Assembly: GCA_001683735.1 (NCBI GenBank)
Contig: LUGG01000005.1
Coordinates: 310,001-374,000, forward strand
Direction: 5' to 3'
DNA length: 64,000 nucleotides
Source: Grifola frondosa
Taxonomy: Eukaryota; Basidiomycota; Agaricomycetes; Polyporales; Grifolaceae
A model generated the notes under the pieces. It was not told where the DNA came from. It saw only the letters and a list, made by a program, of their open reading frames with translations, and did not search any database. Positions 11,822 through 22,199 of the stretch are shown here, one piece after another; positions within the stretch are counted from its first letter, which is position 1, and each line of letters opens with the position of its first letter. Made by a program: the position numbers and the translations under genes.

Positions 11822-13286
11822 ATGGCACCTGCACCTCCTCCGTTCGACAGGAACGATGCCGATGTCGTGCTTCGCTCCTCAGATGGCGTTCATTTCCATG
11901 TCCACAAGACGATCCTGGTGATTGCATCTCCGGTATTCGAAGGCATGTTCAATGTGCCTCAGCCGGCCACGCTGGCCGACGAGGACATACACTCGGAGAC
12001 TGGGCTACCACTTCTCGTGCTCACGGAGGATCGCCGAACTTTAGAAAACCTCCTTCGATTGTGTTACCCAACTGCGACACCGAAACAACGACTTTGGCAG
12101 AAGTTCAGGCGGTACTAATCGCGGCGCGGAAGTATTCTATCGATGATGCAGTTGTGAAGATGGGTGAGAGGCTGCTCCCCTTCATCCCCCAGGACCCTCT
12201 TCGAGTATATGCAATTGCCTGCAGCATGGACTTGCCAGAAGAAGCAGAAGCAGCGGCGAGGGCATCCCCCGATATAATCCTGATGGATTCGGAGAATTTT
12301 AAAACATCAGGATTGGACCAGATTACTTCTGGTCAATACTTCCGACTCATGGACTTCCTACGGCGCAGAAAGAACGGAAACTTCGAGTATGCCGTACCCA
12401 AGGCTACCACCGTCTCAGAAACTATAACGACTCCCAGCTCGTTTCTCATACCCCATCTTTCACATCATCCGCCAGATACCATCCTACGGTCGTCCGATGG
12501 AGTTGATTTTCACGTTCACAACTCTCTACTTTCTATGTTGTCTCCGGTCCTCGCGGGATTATTTAAGGCGGAATCTTCCAGTACCGAGACATCAGTGGAA
12601 GGGCTTCATGCAATTGCCCTTCCTGAAGACAGTCAAACATTGACGAAGCTCTTACAATTTTGTTATCCGATGGAGACGCCAGAGCTGGAGTCCTTCGATG
12701 TGATCTCCGCGGTTTTGGAGGCCGGAAGGAGATATCAAATCATGAGAGCAATCGACGTTGCGGAAAGGGAATGGAAGAGGGCCATCCGGAAGGAACATCT
12801 ACGAGCATATTACTTCGCGATGAAGTGCAGCTGGATGGACGAGGCAAAAGTGGCCGCCAGGTACATGGTGTTCCATACATTGGATAGTCATGCCCCGGAA
12901 ATGGACGAAGTACCAGCAGAAGCGTATCGCCGAATACTTGAGTACCGTCGACAGTGTCAGGCAAGCATTATCGCCGTGTTCGGGCGCTACGGTGTATACA
13001 TTCAAGGACAGCTCGAAATTGATCCTTATGGCATAAACACATATACGCAATTTTGGAGAAAAGTATACTCAGACATGATCATCGAGGTTTTATACGATGA
13101 GCCTTGCTCTAATGCAAGCCTCGTTGTTTATCAAACACGGTTTAGTTATCGCGCTCTATTGGAGTCCTCGGCGGCTGATCACCAGCAATTCGAAGAGGCC
13201 TTGCGCGTAGCAGTATCCCAGGTAAGCTATCATATCAGTATGAACGTAATGTGCTCACGGGCAGTTTGTTATAGGTAGATTGGTGA
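11822..13286 (+). CDS. Double-BTB/POZ protein B1 (one frameshift)
   Basis: First member of the tandem array. Exon 1 is 11822-13221 and a 12-nt last exon at 13275-13286 encodes VDW-stop. About 470 residues. BTB domain 1 has DADVVLRSSDGVHFHVHKTIL near residue 14 and the [14 protein letters not shown] loop. BTB domain 2 has [21 protein letters not shown] near residue 220 and ends in a helical tail with [18 protein letters not shown]. The frame breaks at the AAA run 12083-12085. One extra A restores the register TLAEVQAVLIAARKY and makes the exon length divisible by three. It is the most divergent array member, and a relic of its 3' half lies at 19084. BTB folds usually dimerise and often bind CUL3; a substrate-adaptor role is inference only. 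Confidence 0.8.
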
Positions 13287-13586
13287 TTGAAGTTCATCAG
13301 TCCGATCCTTTCAGTGTATGCACTCGTTTCAGTTATACTGATACCCCATTTGGATATATCTTCGAAGAACACCTTCACGCCTTCGCATTTACTGCTACGC
13401 GAAATTTCTTAGAAGTCTGAGCGTATTTTCTGCGATATCGCTGAACCCGCCAGCCAGCAAGTTACTTATTGCGGGTTTCTCACCGTCTTTCGAACTCGTG
13501 GACTCCTCGTGCCCACTTACCGTTTGACGATATATATCCACAGTCGACATCGACTATCCCCCAATCTCTTCAACCACCACCACGAC
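13287..13586. promoter_or_regulatory. Conserved upstream block of BTB gene B2
   Basis: Bases 13440-13586 hold a block also found upstream of B3 (17318-17457) and B4 (19897-20028): TTACTTAYTGCGGGTTTCTCA, then an ACTCGTGNACTCCTCGTGCC-like segment, then CTTGACGATATA about 60 nt before the start codon, then CCCCAATCTCTTC. Conservation of promoter and leader suggests that the duplicated unit included regulatory DNA. Confidence 0.65.
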
Positions 13587-15065
13587 ATGGCACCCGCCTC
13601 ATCTCCATTCGACAGAGCTGACGTCGATATCATCCTTCGCTCCTCAGATGGCATCGACTTCCGTGCGCACAAGATCCTACTTGCAATGTCATCCCCCTTG
13701 TTCGATGGCATGTTTAATGTCCCACAACCGGCCACGCTAGCCGACGAGGACACGCATCCTGAGAGCGGGCTGCCGCTTCTCAGATTCACGGAGGATCATC
13801 GAACGTTGGGGTGCCTTCTACGACTATGCTATCCCTCCCTACCCCGATACTGGAGGATTTGGGAGATGTCTCAGCAGTAATGGAGGCGGCGAAGAAGTAT
13901 CACGTAGATGATGCAATAGCGCGGATGAGTGAAAGGCTTCTCGCCTTCGTACCTAAGGAGCCGCTTCGGGTATACGCTATTGCGTGTTACATGGACTTGG
14001 AGGCCGAAGCCGAGGTTGCAGCGAAAGCAGCTCCAGATACTATTTCCCTAGACCTGGAAAGCTTCAATCAGTTAGGATTCAACCGGATTACTTCTGGGCA
14101 ACTATTCCGCTTGATGGACTTTTTGCGACGGCGCTGGACCGGTGGAGCGGCCGAGTTCACTGATCCCATCGTCACGCCGCCCGACAGCGCGACTTCTCGC
14201 GACAAGTTCGTCATGCCTCATCTTCAAATTCCTAATGAATCGCCAGATATCATCATACGCTCATCCGATGGTGTCGATTTTCATGTTCACAGTCATGTCC
14301 TGTCCGTGATTTCCACAGGTTTGCTCCCGGCGTCTCTCGATAAAGACTCCACGGAGGATGCTCGAACGATTGATGTCCCAGAGGACAGTCGATCGCTATC
14401 GACACTCTTGCAACTTTGTTACCCGATGCGATCTCCGCGGCTCGAGTCACTCGACGCTACTCAAGCAGTTCTGGAGGCGGCAAGAAGATATCGGATTGTG
14501 AGGGTGGTCGAGATTGTGGAGAAGGAGTGGGTCAAATTTCTCCCACAAGAGCATTTGCGAGCATACTTCATTGCAATGAAGCACGGGTGGATGGACGGGG
14601 CGAAGGAAGCCGCAAAGTACGCGGCGTGCCATACGGTGGACAGATACGTCGCAGATATGGATGGAGTGCCTGCAGAGGCGTATCGCCGCCTGTTCGACTA
14701 TCGTAAACGGTGCCAGGATACTTTTATCCATGTGATCGAGCAACGCAGCGGTCGTAGCTGCTTCCAAAGCTGCAGCTCGTTCAATGGAATTCGCAGTTTT
14801 GCACCGTTTTGGTCGGATGTTTTTTCGGGATGATGAATAGGGCCTTGAATGGTGGACCCAATTCTCCAAGCATTTCGGTTCCTGTGGAAATTCGGTATAC
14901 CGTTAGTGTTCGGGGTCATGGTACGCGCCCCCGGGTGGAAACACTAGTGGATGAAAGCAAGAGCCTGGAGGACAGCCTACGGGAAACACTATCCAGAGTA
15001 AGCCCCCGCGTCAGCATCTTCGTTGCATTAAGTTGATCGTAAACGCATTGCAGATAAATTGGTGA
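13587..15065 (+). CDS. Double-BTB/POZ protein B2 (two frameshifts)
   Basis: Exon 1 is 13587-14997 and the last exon 15054-15065 encodes INW-stop; about 474 residues. The start is fixed by the [12 protein letters not shown]-terminus shared with B3 and B4. BTB1 has [21 protein letters not shown] and BTB2 has [22 protein letters not shown] linker of about 90 residues includes [20 protein letters not shown], and the tail has [20 protein letters not shown] and [17 protein letters not shown]. Two one-base deletions interrupt it, in the C run 13842-13845 and the G run 14827-14829. Each is visible by comparison with intact B4, and together they make exon 1 divisible by three. Its 3' flank and the neighbouring SDR are part of the inverted duplication with 60.7-64.0 kb. 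Confidence 0.8.
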
Positions 15066-15401
15066 TTAGATTCTCAGAGGAAGCCTGAGGAGGCGGTTCC
15101 CTTGTTGAGACAAATGATCTGTTAGTGCAGAGAAGTGCTGGAACGAGTCGCGGCTGAATGGGGCTGATAGCGCTCACAGCAGCGGATACACATGTGTCTA
15201 GGATGAGCTCGGCATCGGGGAATGTATTTCGTGATATTTCGAAGATTAATTGCTTGGTCCTTCTCAGCATAAGTTATGAATATGGAATACCTATTGATGC
15301 GCAAGAAGACATTCGTACGCCATACGGTACAAGATCTACCGGTATCACAATGGGCCCTCGAGTACTAACTCCAAACAAGAAATTTGATCATCGATAATTG
15401 A

Positions 15402-16514
15402 TTATGCCAGATCTCCTGGCATATTCAGCAGGCGACCCTCCATGCCGCCCTCGACCATGAGTATTTGCCCTGTGACATGTCCCGACACTGTGGAAGATGA
15501 CAGGATCACGACCTGATTTGCCACATCTTCTGGAGTGGCTACCTTCTTGAGTGGAGTACTATATAGTGACGAGGATGAGGATAAAGCCTCCCACAAATTG
15601 TAGAGACATGCCTCGCAAGTGCACGATACACAATGTCAGGGTTTTGCAATGCTTCAGCTGCCATGGGTGTCTTCGTCCATCCTAAATATGCTTCCGTCAG
15701 GCCGGGACACGCCGTAAGGTAGCGGTTGAACCTATATAAATCAACGTACCCGGAGCTACGCAATTAACTCGCCCCTTAGGCGCGATCTTGACGATCTCAT
15801 TCTTGAGCGAGAGCGTAAGCCCATACATCATCGCTTCCGCCCAGCCAAAATTAACACATGTCCATGCAGATTTCAATATGATGCCGGTGAAGACACGCAC
15901 CACTCTTCGTCGCGGCATAGTCTGCATGCCCTGCCTCCCCATACTTTCCCGCCGTGCTCCCGATCAGCACAATGGCCGCGCGAGCCTTCTCCTCGTCGGA
16001 TGCACGCTCCAGGCGCTGGAGGTAGGCCCGCACAACGAGGAAGGAGGATGTGACGTTCGTGGCGAACGTCGCTTCCCACTGCCGGAGCGACATATGCGCG
16101 AGCGGCGCGTCTTCCGGAGGATAGTAGCCGTGATTCACGACAAGCACCTGCACGGCACCGAAGCCGAAGCTATCCGCGTGCTCGAAGAGCCGCCCGACGT
16201 CGTCCTCGCGCTCAAGCGAGGCCTGCGCGGCGCGCACCCGTGTGGGGCCATATTCGGCCAGGAGGGGTGCGAGTGTCGCGTTGTTGGTGTTGTAGTGCGC
16301 AGCTACATTTGCGCCCTGACCTGCCAGACTACGGTCACTAACATTCAGATGCTGTGGTTTCTAATCGACTCACCGAGGAATCGACGAGCGGTCGCAAGGC
16401 CTATCCCGCCGCTCGCGCCTGCAATTGGCAAGATATTGGTCAGTCTCGTAGCCAATTTGAGTTGTCCAGCTCACCTGTCACCAGGACGTGGACATTATCG
16501 AGGTTTAAATTCAT
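15402..16514 (-). CDS. Short-chain dehydrogenase/reductase, copy 1
   Basis: Classical SDR of 271 residues, presumably a cytosolic NAD(P)-dependent oxidoreductase. Exons (minus): 16514-16475, 16418-16374, 16320-15901, 15833-15750, 15681-15612, 15558-15402, all in phase. It has the cofactor motif TGASGGIGLA, a VLVVNHGYYPP segment in place of the usual NNAG, the catalytic Ser in LIGSTAGKYG and the YAATK Tyr-Lys pair. The C-terminus has GHVTGQILMVEGGMEG. The last intron is best explained by a GC donor (GAG/GCATGT) and TAG acceptor; copy 2 has the same. Exon lengths are identical to copy 2 at 61366-62505 (40, 45, 420, 84, 70, 157 nt). The substrate is unknown. Confidence 0.85.
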
Positions 16515-16849
16515 TTGTTATATGCTATGGAACGAATTTATTCATTGAATTAGCAGCATCCACAGCGACTCGTTCTGATCTTACGCGGATAGATCGATCA
16601 CTATCGATGCATCGGTGCAAGCCACTTGAATGGATTGAAAAGTGTTCATCATAGACTCACTACGTTAACCGGGCAACTCTAATTTTACTTAGCAGCTTTT
16701 TGATACTTATTTGTCGCTTTGGGGCTTATCTGCATGAAAATAAGTCTCTGAATAAACTTATCTCTCTAATATTTGATTTTTTAACTTTTTTTACGTTTCC
16801 TGCTTATATACAAAATACGGTACCGGATATCTATGATGCTTAATTGTTG

Positions 16850-17200
16850 TCAACAATTAACTCCAAATGTACAGCTACCATGCACCAGCTTCTTCGCAGA
16901 TGTCTCAAATGTCTCGTCCTCCGTTCGCGTCATCTCCACGATAGTACGAGCCGTGAGCACCCTAACAACCGTCGGGGAGAACACAACGCTCAGTGTACTG
17001 AATGCCACAAGCGGCTGCAGGGCGTCAGACACGTTCTTGCTTTTGAGCGGGAACGGGGGACACAGCGTGACGACGCATGCGGACGAGGTCCTCGAAGGCG
17101 GTTGCACAGCTGCATGAGGTCGAAGAGGTCTTTGAAGCTCTCCTTGTGCTCGAGGGGCAGCGAGTTGTTATCCGCCCACACATCGTCGCGGACCTTGAAG
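16850..17200 (-). pseudogene. Truncated copy of the hypothetical gene at 59854
   Basis: On the minus strand from about 17200 to 16870 there are pieces similar to residues of the gene at 59854-61051: DVWADNNSLPLEHKESFKDLFDLMQ, then PLKSKN-, AFSTLSVVFSPTVVRVL- and EDETFETSAKKLV-like segments in shifted frames. The 5' half, including the first exon, is absent, and the similarity stops at 17200 beside the promoter of BTB gene B3. It is a non-functional remnant created by the duplication breakpoint. Confidence 0.75.
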
Positions 17201-17317
17201 CTTCGTATTGTTCACAAAATTCTACTGGTATGCGGTTGCCTTTTATTGCAGAAAAGTCTGAAGAAGTCTCACTACTTTCTGCGGTCTCGTTCAATTGAAG
17301 GTTTCCATCTGGCTCAG

Positions 17318-17457
17318 TAAACCCGTCAGCCAGCGAGTTACTTACTGCGGGTTTCTCACCGTCTTTCGAACTCGTGCACTCCTCGTGCCGACTTACCGCT
17401 TGACGATATACCCGCAACCGACGTCAACTATTCCCCAATCTCTTCCACCACGACAAT
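17318..17457 (+). promoter_or_regulatory. Conserved upstream block of BTB gene B3
   Basis: Same block as upstream of B2 and B4: GTCAGCCAGCGAGTTACTTA, GCGGGTTTCTCA, CTTGACGATATA and CCCCAATCTCTTC in the same order and spacing before the start codon. The function is inferred from conservation only. Confidence 0.65.
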
Positions 17458-18916
17458 ATGGCACCCGCCTCGTCGCCATTCGACAGAGCTGACGCAGATA
17501 TCATACTTCGCTCCTCAGACGGCGTCGACTTCCGTGCGCACAAGACGCTCCTTGCGTTATCATCTCCCTTGTTCGATGGCATGTTCAACGTCCCGCAGCC
17601 AGCCACGCTAGCCAATGAGGACACACATCCGAGAGCGGGTTACCGCTCCTCAGGTTCACCGAAGATCATCAAACACTGGACAGCCTTCTACGGCTGTGCT
17701 ATCCCGTCGCCACTCCAATGCATTTGGCAGATATCCCAGCGGTGTTGGAAGCGGCGAAGAAGTATCACGTAGATGGTGCAATGGCGCGGATGGGCGAAAA
17801 GCTCCCCGGCTTCATACCTAAGGAGCCGCTTTGGGTATACGCTATTGCATGTTACATGGACCTGGCGGCCGAAGCCGAGACTGCAGCGAAGGCAGCTCCC
17901 GACGCTATTCCTCTGGACCTGGAAAGCTTCAATCAGTTGGGATTCAATCTGATTACTTCTGGGCAACATTCCGCCTGATGGAGTTTTTGCGACGACGCCG
18001 GGACAACAAAGCAGCTGAGTTCACCTTACCCATGGCCATACCGCCCCACGGCGCGACTTCTCGCGACAAGTTCATCATGCCTCATCTTCAAATTCCTGAT
18101 GAGTCACCAGATATCATCGTACGCTCATCCGATGGTGTCGATTTTCATGTCCACAGCCGTGTACTATCCATGATGTCCACAGGTTTACTCCCGAAGTCTG
18201 TCAGTAAGGACTCCACAGAGAGCGCTCGAGCAATTGACATCCCAGAGGACAGTCGAACGCTATCAAAACTCTTCCAGCTTTGTTACCCAATACGATCTCC
18301 ACGGCTTGAGTCGATCCACATTACCCAGGCAGTTTTGGTGGCGGCAAGAAGATACCGGATGGTGAGGGCTATAGAAGTTGCGGAGAAAGAGTGGGCTAGA
18401 TTCCTGCGAGAGGACCATTTGCGAGCATACTTCATTGCAATGAAGCACACATGGATGGAGGATGCAAAGGAGGCCGCAAAGTACGCGGCGTGCCATACGG
18501 TGGACACCTACGTCCCCGAGATGGACGGAGTCCCTGCAGAGGCGTATCGCCGGTTGTTCGACTATCGTAAACGGTGCCAGGATACTTTTACCAATATGGT
18601 CGCACCATACAACTCTTTCCAAGACCACCATCCGCTCAATGGCATTCGCAGTTTTGCACCGTTTTGGTCGGATGTGTTTTCGGAGATGATGAACAGGGCT
18701 TTGAGTGGTGGACCAAATTCATCAAGCATTCTCGCTCCCTTGGAAGTTCGGTACCATGGATATAGTAAATCGCGCCCCCCAGTGGAAACACTAGTGGTCG
18801 AAAGCAAGGCACTGGAGAACGATCTGCATGCAGCATTGTCGAAAGTAAGCCCCCGCGTCGGCATCTTACAAGCTTTCAATCAGCTGACGGTAAATGCGCT
18901 GCAGATAAGTTGGTGA
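17458..18916 (+). CDS. Double-BTB/POZ protein B3 (two frameshifts)
   Basis: Exon 1 is 17458-18844 and the last exon 18905-18916 encodes ISW-stop; about 466 residues. The architecture is as in B4, with BTB1 ([21 protein letters not shown]) and BTB2 ([21 protein letters not shown]). Two one-base deletions relative to B4 interrupt it. One is at 17629-17630, where B4 reads CCC. The other is at 17967-17968, where B4 has an extra T between CAAC and ATTCC; this one is not in a homopolymer. Together they bring exon 1 to a multiple of three. Either both are sequence errors or B3 is an early pseudogene. The 3' flank resembles that of B2 as far as about 19080, where it is replaced by a relic of B1. Confidence 0.75.
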
Positions 18917-19083
18917 TTGGATGCTGAGATAGGGAAGGCATGACAATCAAGTGCGGCGGGCGGTTTGTTGAAGTGGATGTCATAGTATGGGGACTGCGAA
19001 AACGAGTCACAGTTGGGATTGGCCGTGCTCAGGGCAGATATGTGAATCTAGATTGAGCTGGGAAATGCATCTTCTTATGTTGC

Positions 19084-19657
19084 AAAGTTCCAATACCGAA
19101 ACATCGACAGAAGTGATTCATGCAATTGCCCTTCCTGAAGACAGTCGAACGTTGTCGAAGTTGTTACAATTTTATTATCGTATGGAAAACCCAGAACTGG
19201 AGTCGTTCGACGTGATCTCCGCCTGAGCTTTGGAGGCTGGACATGAGAGCGACCAACGTTGCGGAAAGGAGTGGAAGAAGAGCATTTGGAAGGGGTCCGC
19301 TAGCTAAAGTGCGACGGGTTCCATGGATTGGCCGCTACGTACATATTGGTGTTCCATACAGTGGACGAGCATGCCCCGAAAGTTGTTGGATTATCATGCT
19401 TAGTCAGCAACCGTAGTTGAGTACAACTTGACTTCAACTCACCGTGATGTTGAGCTTCGCTACTGCCTCGCTCTGATGCAAGCCTCATTGTTTATCAAAC
19501 ACGGTTCAGTTATCGCCCTCTATGGGAAGCTCAGGCTGGAGACCCATCACGAGCCTGGATTCGGAGAAGCCTTGCACGCAGCAATACCCCTGGTAAGTTG
19601 TCATTATCAGTATGAATGTAATGTGCTCGTGACAGATTGTTTCAGGTAGACTGGTGA
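19084..19657 (+). pseudogene. Relic of the 3' half of a B1-type double-BTB gene
   Basis: Starts with SSNTETSTEVIHAIALPEDS and LLQFYYRMENPELESFDVIS, close to the second BTB domain of B1. It then decays through stops and indels, with recognisable pieces of B1 up to the terminal mini-exon GTAGACTGGTGA (19646-19657), including the preceding intron with a GTAAGT donor and TTTCAG acceptor. No first BTB domain is present. It is clearly non-coding as it stands. Confidence 0.8.
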
Positions 19658-19896
19658 TTGAAGGTCATATTATATAAGCCATGTCGATATGTCATCGGAT
19701 GGTGTGATAAGCTTTGAATGAAGAGAGCTGATCCCTTCATTCTGGTTGCTGGGCACCGTTCAATAGGTCTACACCTTCACGCCGCTATATTGTTTACAAA
19801 CTCTACTTGTATGCAGTTGCTTATAGAAAGTCGCCATAAGTCTGAGGGACTTTCTGCGGTCTCACTCAACCGAAGGTTTCCATTAGGCTCGCTAAA

Positions 19897-20028
19897 CCTG
19901 TCAGCCAGCGAGTTACTTACTGCGGGTTTCTCATCTTCTTTCACACTCGTGGACTCCTCGTGCCTAACCACCGCTTGACGATATACACCCAACGTCGACT
20001 ATTCCCCAATCTCTTCTACCACCACGAC
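19897..20028 (+). promoter_or_regulatory. Conserved upstream block of BTB gene B4
   Basis: Third copy of the block before B2 and B3, with GTCAGCCAGCGAGTTACTTA, GCGGGTTTCTCA, ACTCCTCGTGCC, CTTGACGATATA and CCCCAATCTCTTC. It supports MAPASS as the true start, because the block lies upstream of it in all three genes. Confidence 0.65.
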
Positions 20029-21488
20029 ATGGCGCCCGCCTCATCTCCATTCGACAGAGCTGACGCCGATATCATAATTCGTTCCTCAGATGGTGTCGAC
20101 TTCCGTGTGCACAAGACGACACTTGCGATGTCATCCCCCTTGTTTGATGGCATGTTCAACGTCCCACAGCCAGCCACGCTAGCCGACGAGGACACACATC
20201 CCGAGAGCGGGTTACCGCTCCTCAGGTTCACCGAAGATCATCAAACACTGGACAGCCTTCTACGGTTGTGCTATCCTCTCGTCATCCCGGTACTGGAGGA
20301 TTTGGGAGACGTCTCAGCAGTATTGGAGGCGGCGAAGAAGTATCACATAGATTGTGCAATAGCACGGATGGGCGAAAGGCTTCTCGCCTTCGTACCTAAG
20401 GAGCCGCTTCGGGTATACGCTATTGCGTGTTGCGTAGGCCTGAAGGCCGAAGCCGAGTTTGCAGCGAAAGCAACTCCAGATACTATTCCCCTGGACCTGG
20501 AAAGCTTCAATCAGTTGGGATTCAACCGGATTACTTCTGGGCAACTATTCCACCTGATGGACTTTTTACGACGACGCCGGGACAACAGAGCAGCTGAGTT
20601 CGTCATACCCACGGCGACGCCGCTCAACAGCACGACTTCTCGCGACACATTCGTCAAGCCTCATCTTCAAATTCCTGATAAATCGCCAGATATCATCATA
20701 CGCTCATCCGATGGTATCGATTTTCATGTTCACAGTCATGTCCTGTCCGTGATTTCCACAGGTTTGCTCCCGGCGTCTCTCGATAAAGACTCCACGGAGG
20801 ATGCTCGAACGATTGATGTCCCAGAGGACAGTCAAATACTATCGCCACTCTTGCAGCTCTGTTACCCAATGCGATCTCCACGGCTCGAGTCGCTCGATGC
20901 TACTCAAGCAGTTCTGGAGGCCGCGAGGAGATACCAGATTGTGAGGGCCGTCGAGGTCGCGGAGAAAGAGTGGACCAAATTTCTGCCAGAGGACCATTTG
21001 CGAGCATACTTCATTGCAATGAAGCACGGGTGGATGGACGAGGCGGAGGAGGCCGCGAAGTACGCGGCATGCTATACAGTGGACACCTATATCCCGGAGA
21101 TGGACAGAGTACCTGCAGAGGCGTATCGCCGACTATTTGACTATCGTAGACGGTGCCAGGATACGTTTATCAATGTGGCCCAGCAGCACAACTGTGATCA
21201 TCATGACTACAGCTGGTTCAATGGACTTCGCGAATACGCGCCGTTTTGGTCGGATGTGATTTCAGGGATGATGAACAAGGCCTTGAATGGTGGACCTAAT
21301 TCTTCAAGCATTCTCGTACCCGTGGGGGCTCGGTACCGTGGCGGTTACTCGTGGGAGGTAGAAAGACTAGTGGCTGAAAGCAAGAGCCTGGAGGACAGCC
21401 TGCGAGAAGCACTATTCGAAGTAAGCCCCCACGTCAGCATCTTCGTTGCAATAAGCTGATCGTAAATGCACTGCAGATAAGTTGGTGA
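20029..21488 (+). CDS. Double-BTB/POZ protein B4 (intact reference copy)
   Basis: The only array member with an uninterrupted frame. Exon 1 is 20029-21420 and the last exon 21477-21488 (ISW-stop) follows a 56-nt intron. 467 residues. BTB1 covers about residues 12-125 ([63 protein letters not shown]). A linker of about 90 residues is shared with its paralogues. BTB2 covers about 220-335 (SPDIIIRSSDGIDFHVHSHVL, LLQLCYPMRSPRLESLDATQA). The C-terminal helical region has [20 protein letters not shown]. An upstream in-frame start at 19960 is not conserved, so the MAPASS start is preferred. No DNA-binding, kelch, MATH or BACK region was recognised. A role as dimeric scaffold or CUL3 adaptor is a family-level guess. 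Confidence 0.85.
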
Positions 21489-21960
21489 TTAGATTCTGAG
21501 GGAGGCCTGAGGAGGCGGTTGATTTGTTGGGATAAATGATCTGTCAGTGCATGAAAGTGCAGGAACGAGTCGCGGCTGAATGGGATTGATAGCGCTACAG
21601 CAGTGGATATACATGTGTCTAGGATGAGCTCGGCATCGGGAAATGTATTTTGTTATGTTTCGAAGGCTCATTGCTTTGTCCGTTTCAGCATGAGTTGTCA
21701 ATATGGAATACCTGTTGATGCGGAAAGGAGACAGACATATTGGTACGCCATAAGAGACTCGGTTACTGGCGTATAGGATCGTACCGGTATCGCCATTGGC
21801 CCTCTAATACTAACTTCAAACAAGAAAATTTGTCACCATGATGCCAGATCTCCTGGTATATTCGGCAGACGACCCTCCATGCCGCCCTCGCCCATGGGTA
21901 CTTTCCCTGTAACGTGCGGGGTTGTGCAGCGCTTCAGCTGCGTCGTCCATCCAATCACCC
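21489..21960 (-). pseudogene. SDR 3' remnant downstream of B4
   Basis: The B4 3' flank matches the flank of B2 (GAACGAGTCGCGGCTGAATG near 21565) and then the 3' end of the SDR genes on the minus strand (MPDLL-, EGG-EGR-like end near 21840-21900; a GGATGGACGACGCAGCTGAAG piece of SDR exon 5 near 21940). Everything upstream in the SDR is missing. This is a third, truncated copy of the BTB-SDR unit. Confidence 0.75.
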
Positions 21961-22190
21961 CACAGGCCGTGTCCCCAAGGTCCATTTAGCTCTCCAGCGC
22001 AGCAAAATACGCGCAGAAGGGGCTTTCGCGGAGGTACTCTCAGCAGTCCTGGCGATCCTGGCGGCCACCAAGACGTGATACGCGCTGTCGAACGTCTCGA
22101 GCGGACAGCAGAACCGCAGCAGCTTCGAGGTCGTGCGGCGGTGACGCAAGACATGTATTTAGATCGTCTTCCCCGGCGGGCCGCGCGCGA
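21961..22190 (-). pseudogene. BTB-domain fragment
   Basis: The minus strand shows SKLLRFCCPLETFDSAYHVLVAAR followed, in another frame, by EYLRESPFCAYFAALES. These match the end of a fungal BTB domain and the following helix. No start, no first strand and no second domain are present. It is a relic of a different BTB subfamily from B1-B4, lying at the SDR breakpoint. Confidence 0.65.
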
Positions 22191-22199
22191 GTGACTGCG

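Larger units (their letters stand above)
13880..17200. repeat. Left arm of inverted segmental duplication (BTB, SDR, hypothetical fragment)
   Basis: Reverse-complement similarity to 60655-64000 runs through the BTB coding region, its 3' flank, the complete SDR gene with all five introns, the spacer (for example the GATCGATC and GATGCATCGGTGCAAGCCACTTGAATGG neighbourhood near 16600) and the 3' half of the hypothetical gene. It ends near 17200, inside that hypothetical gene. Arm lengths are close, about 3.3 kb each. Confidence 0.85.

Noticed and set aside
12061..14830. Programmed ribosomal frameshifting in the BTB genes
   Set aside because: The sites differ between paralogues, no slippery heptamer recurs, and the intact B4 needs none. 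Unrelated housekeeping genes show the same kind of break.
19960..20028. Upstream in-frame start for B4
   Set aside because: The extra residues fall in the conserved promoter/leader block and are not shared by B2 or B3.
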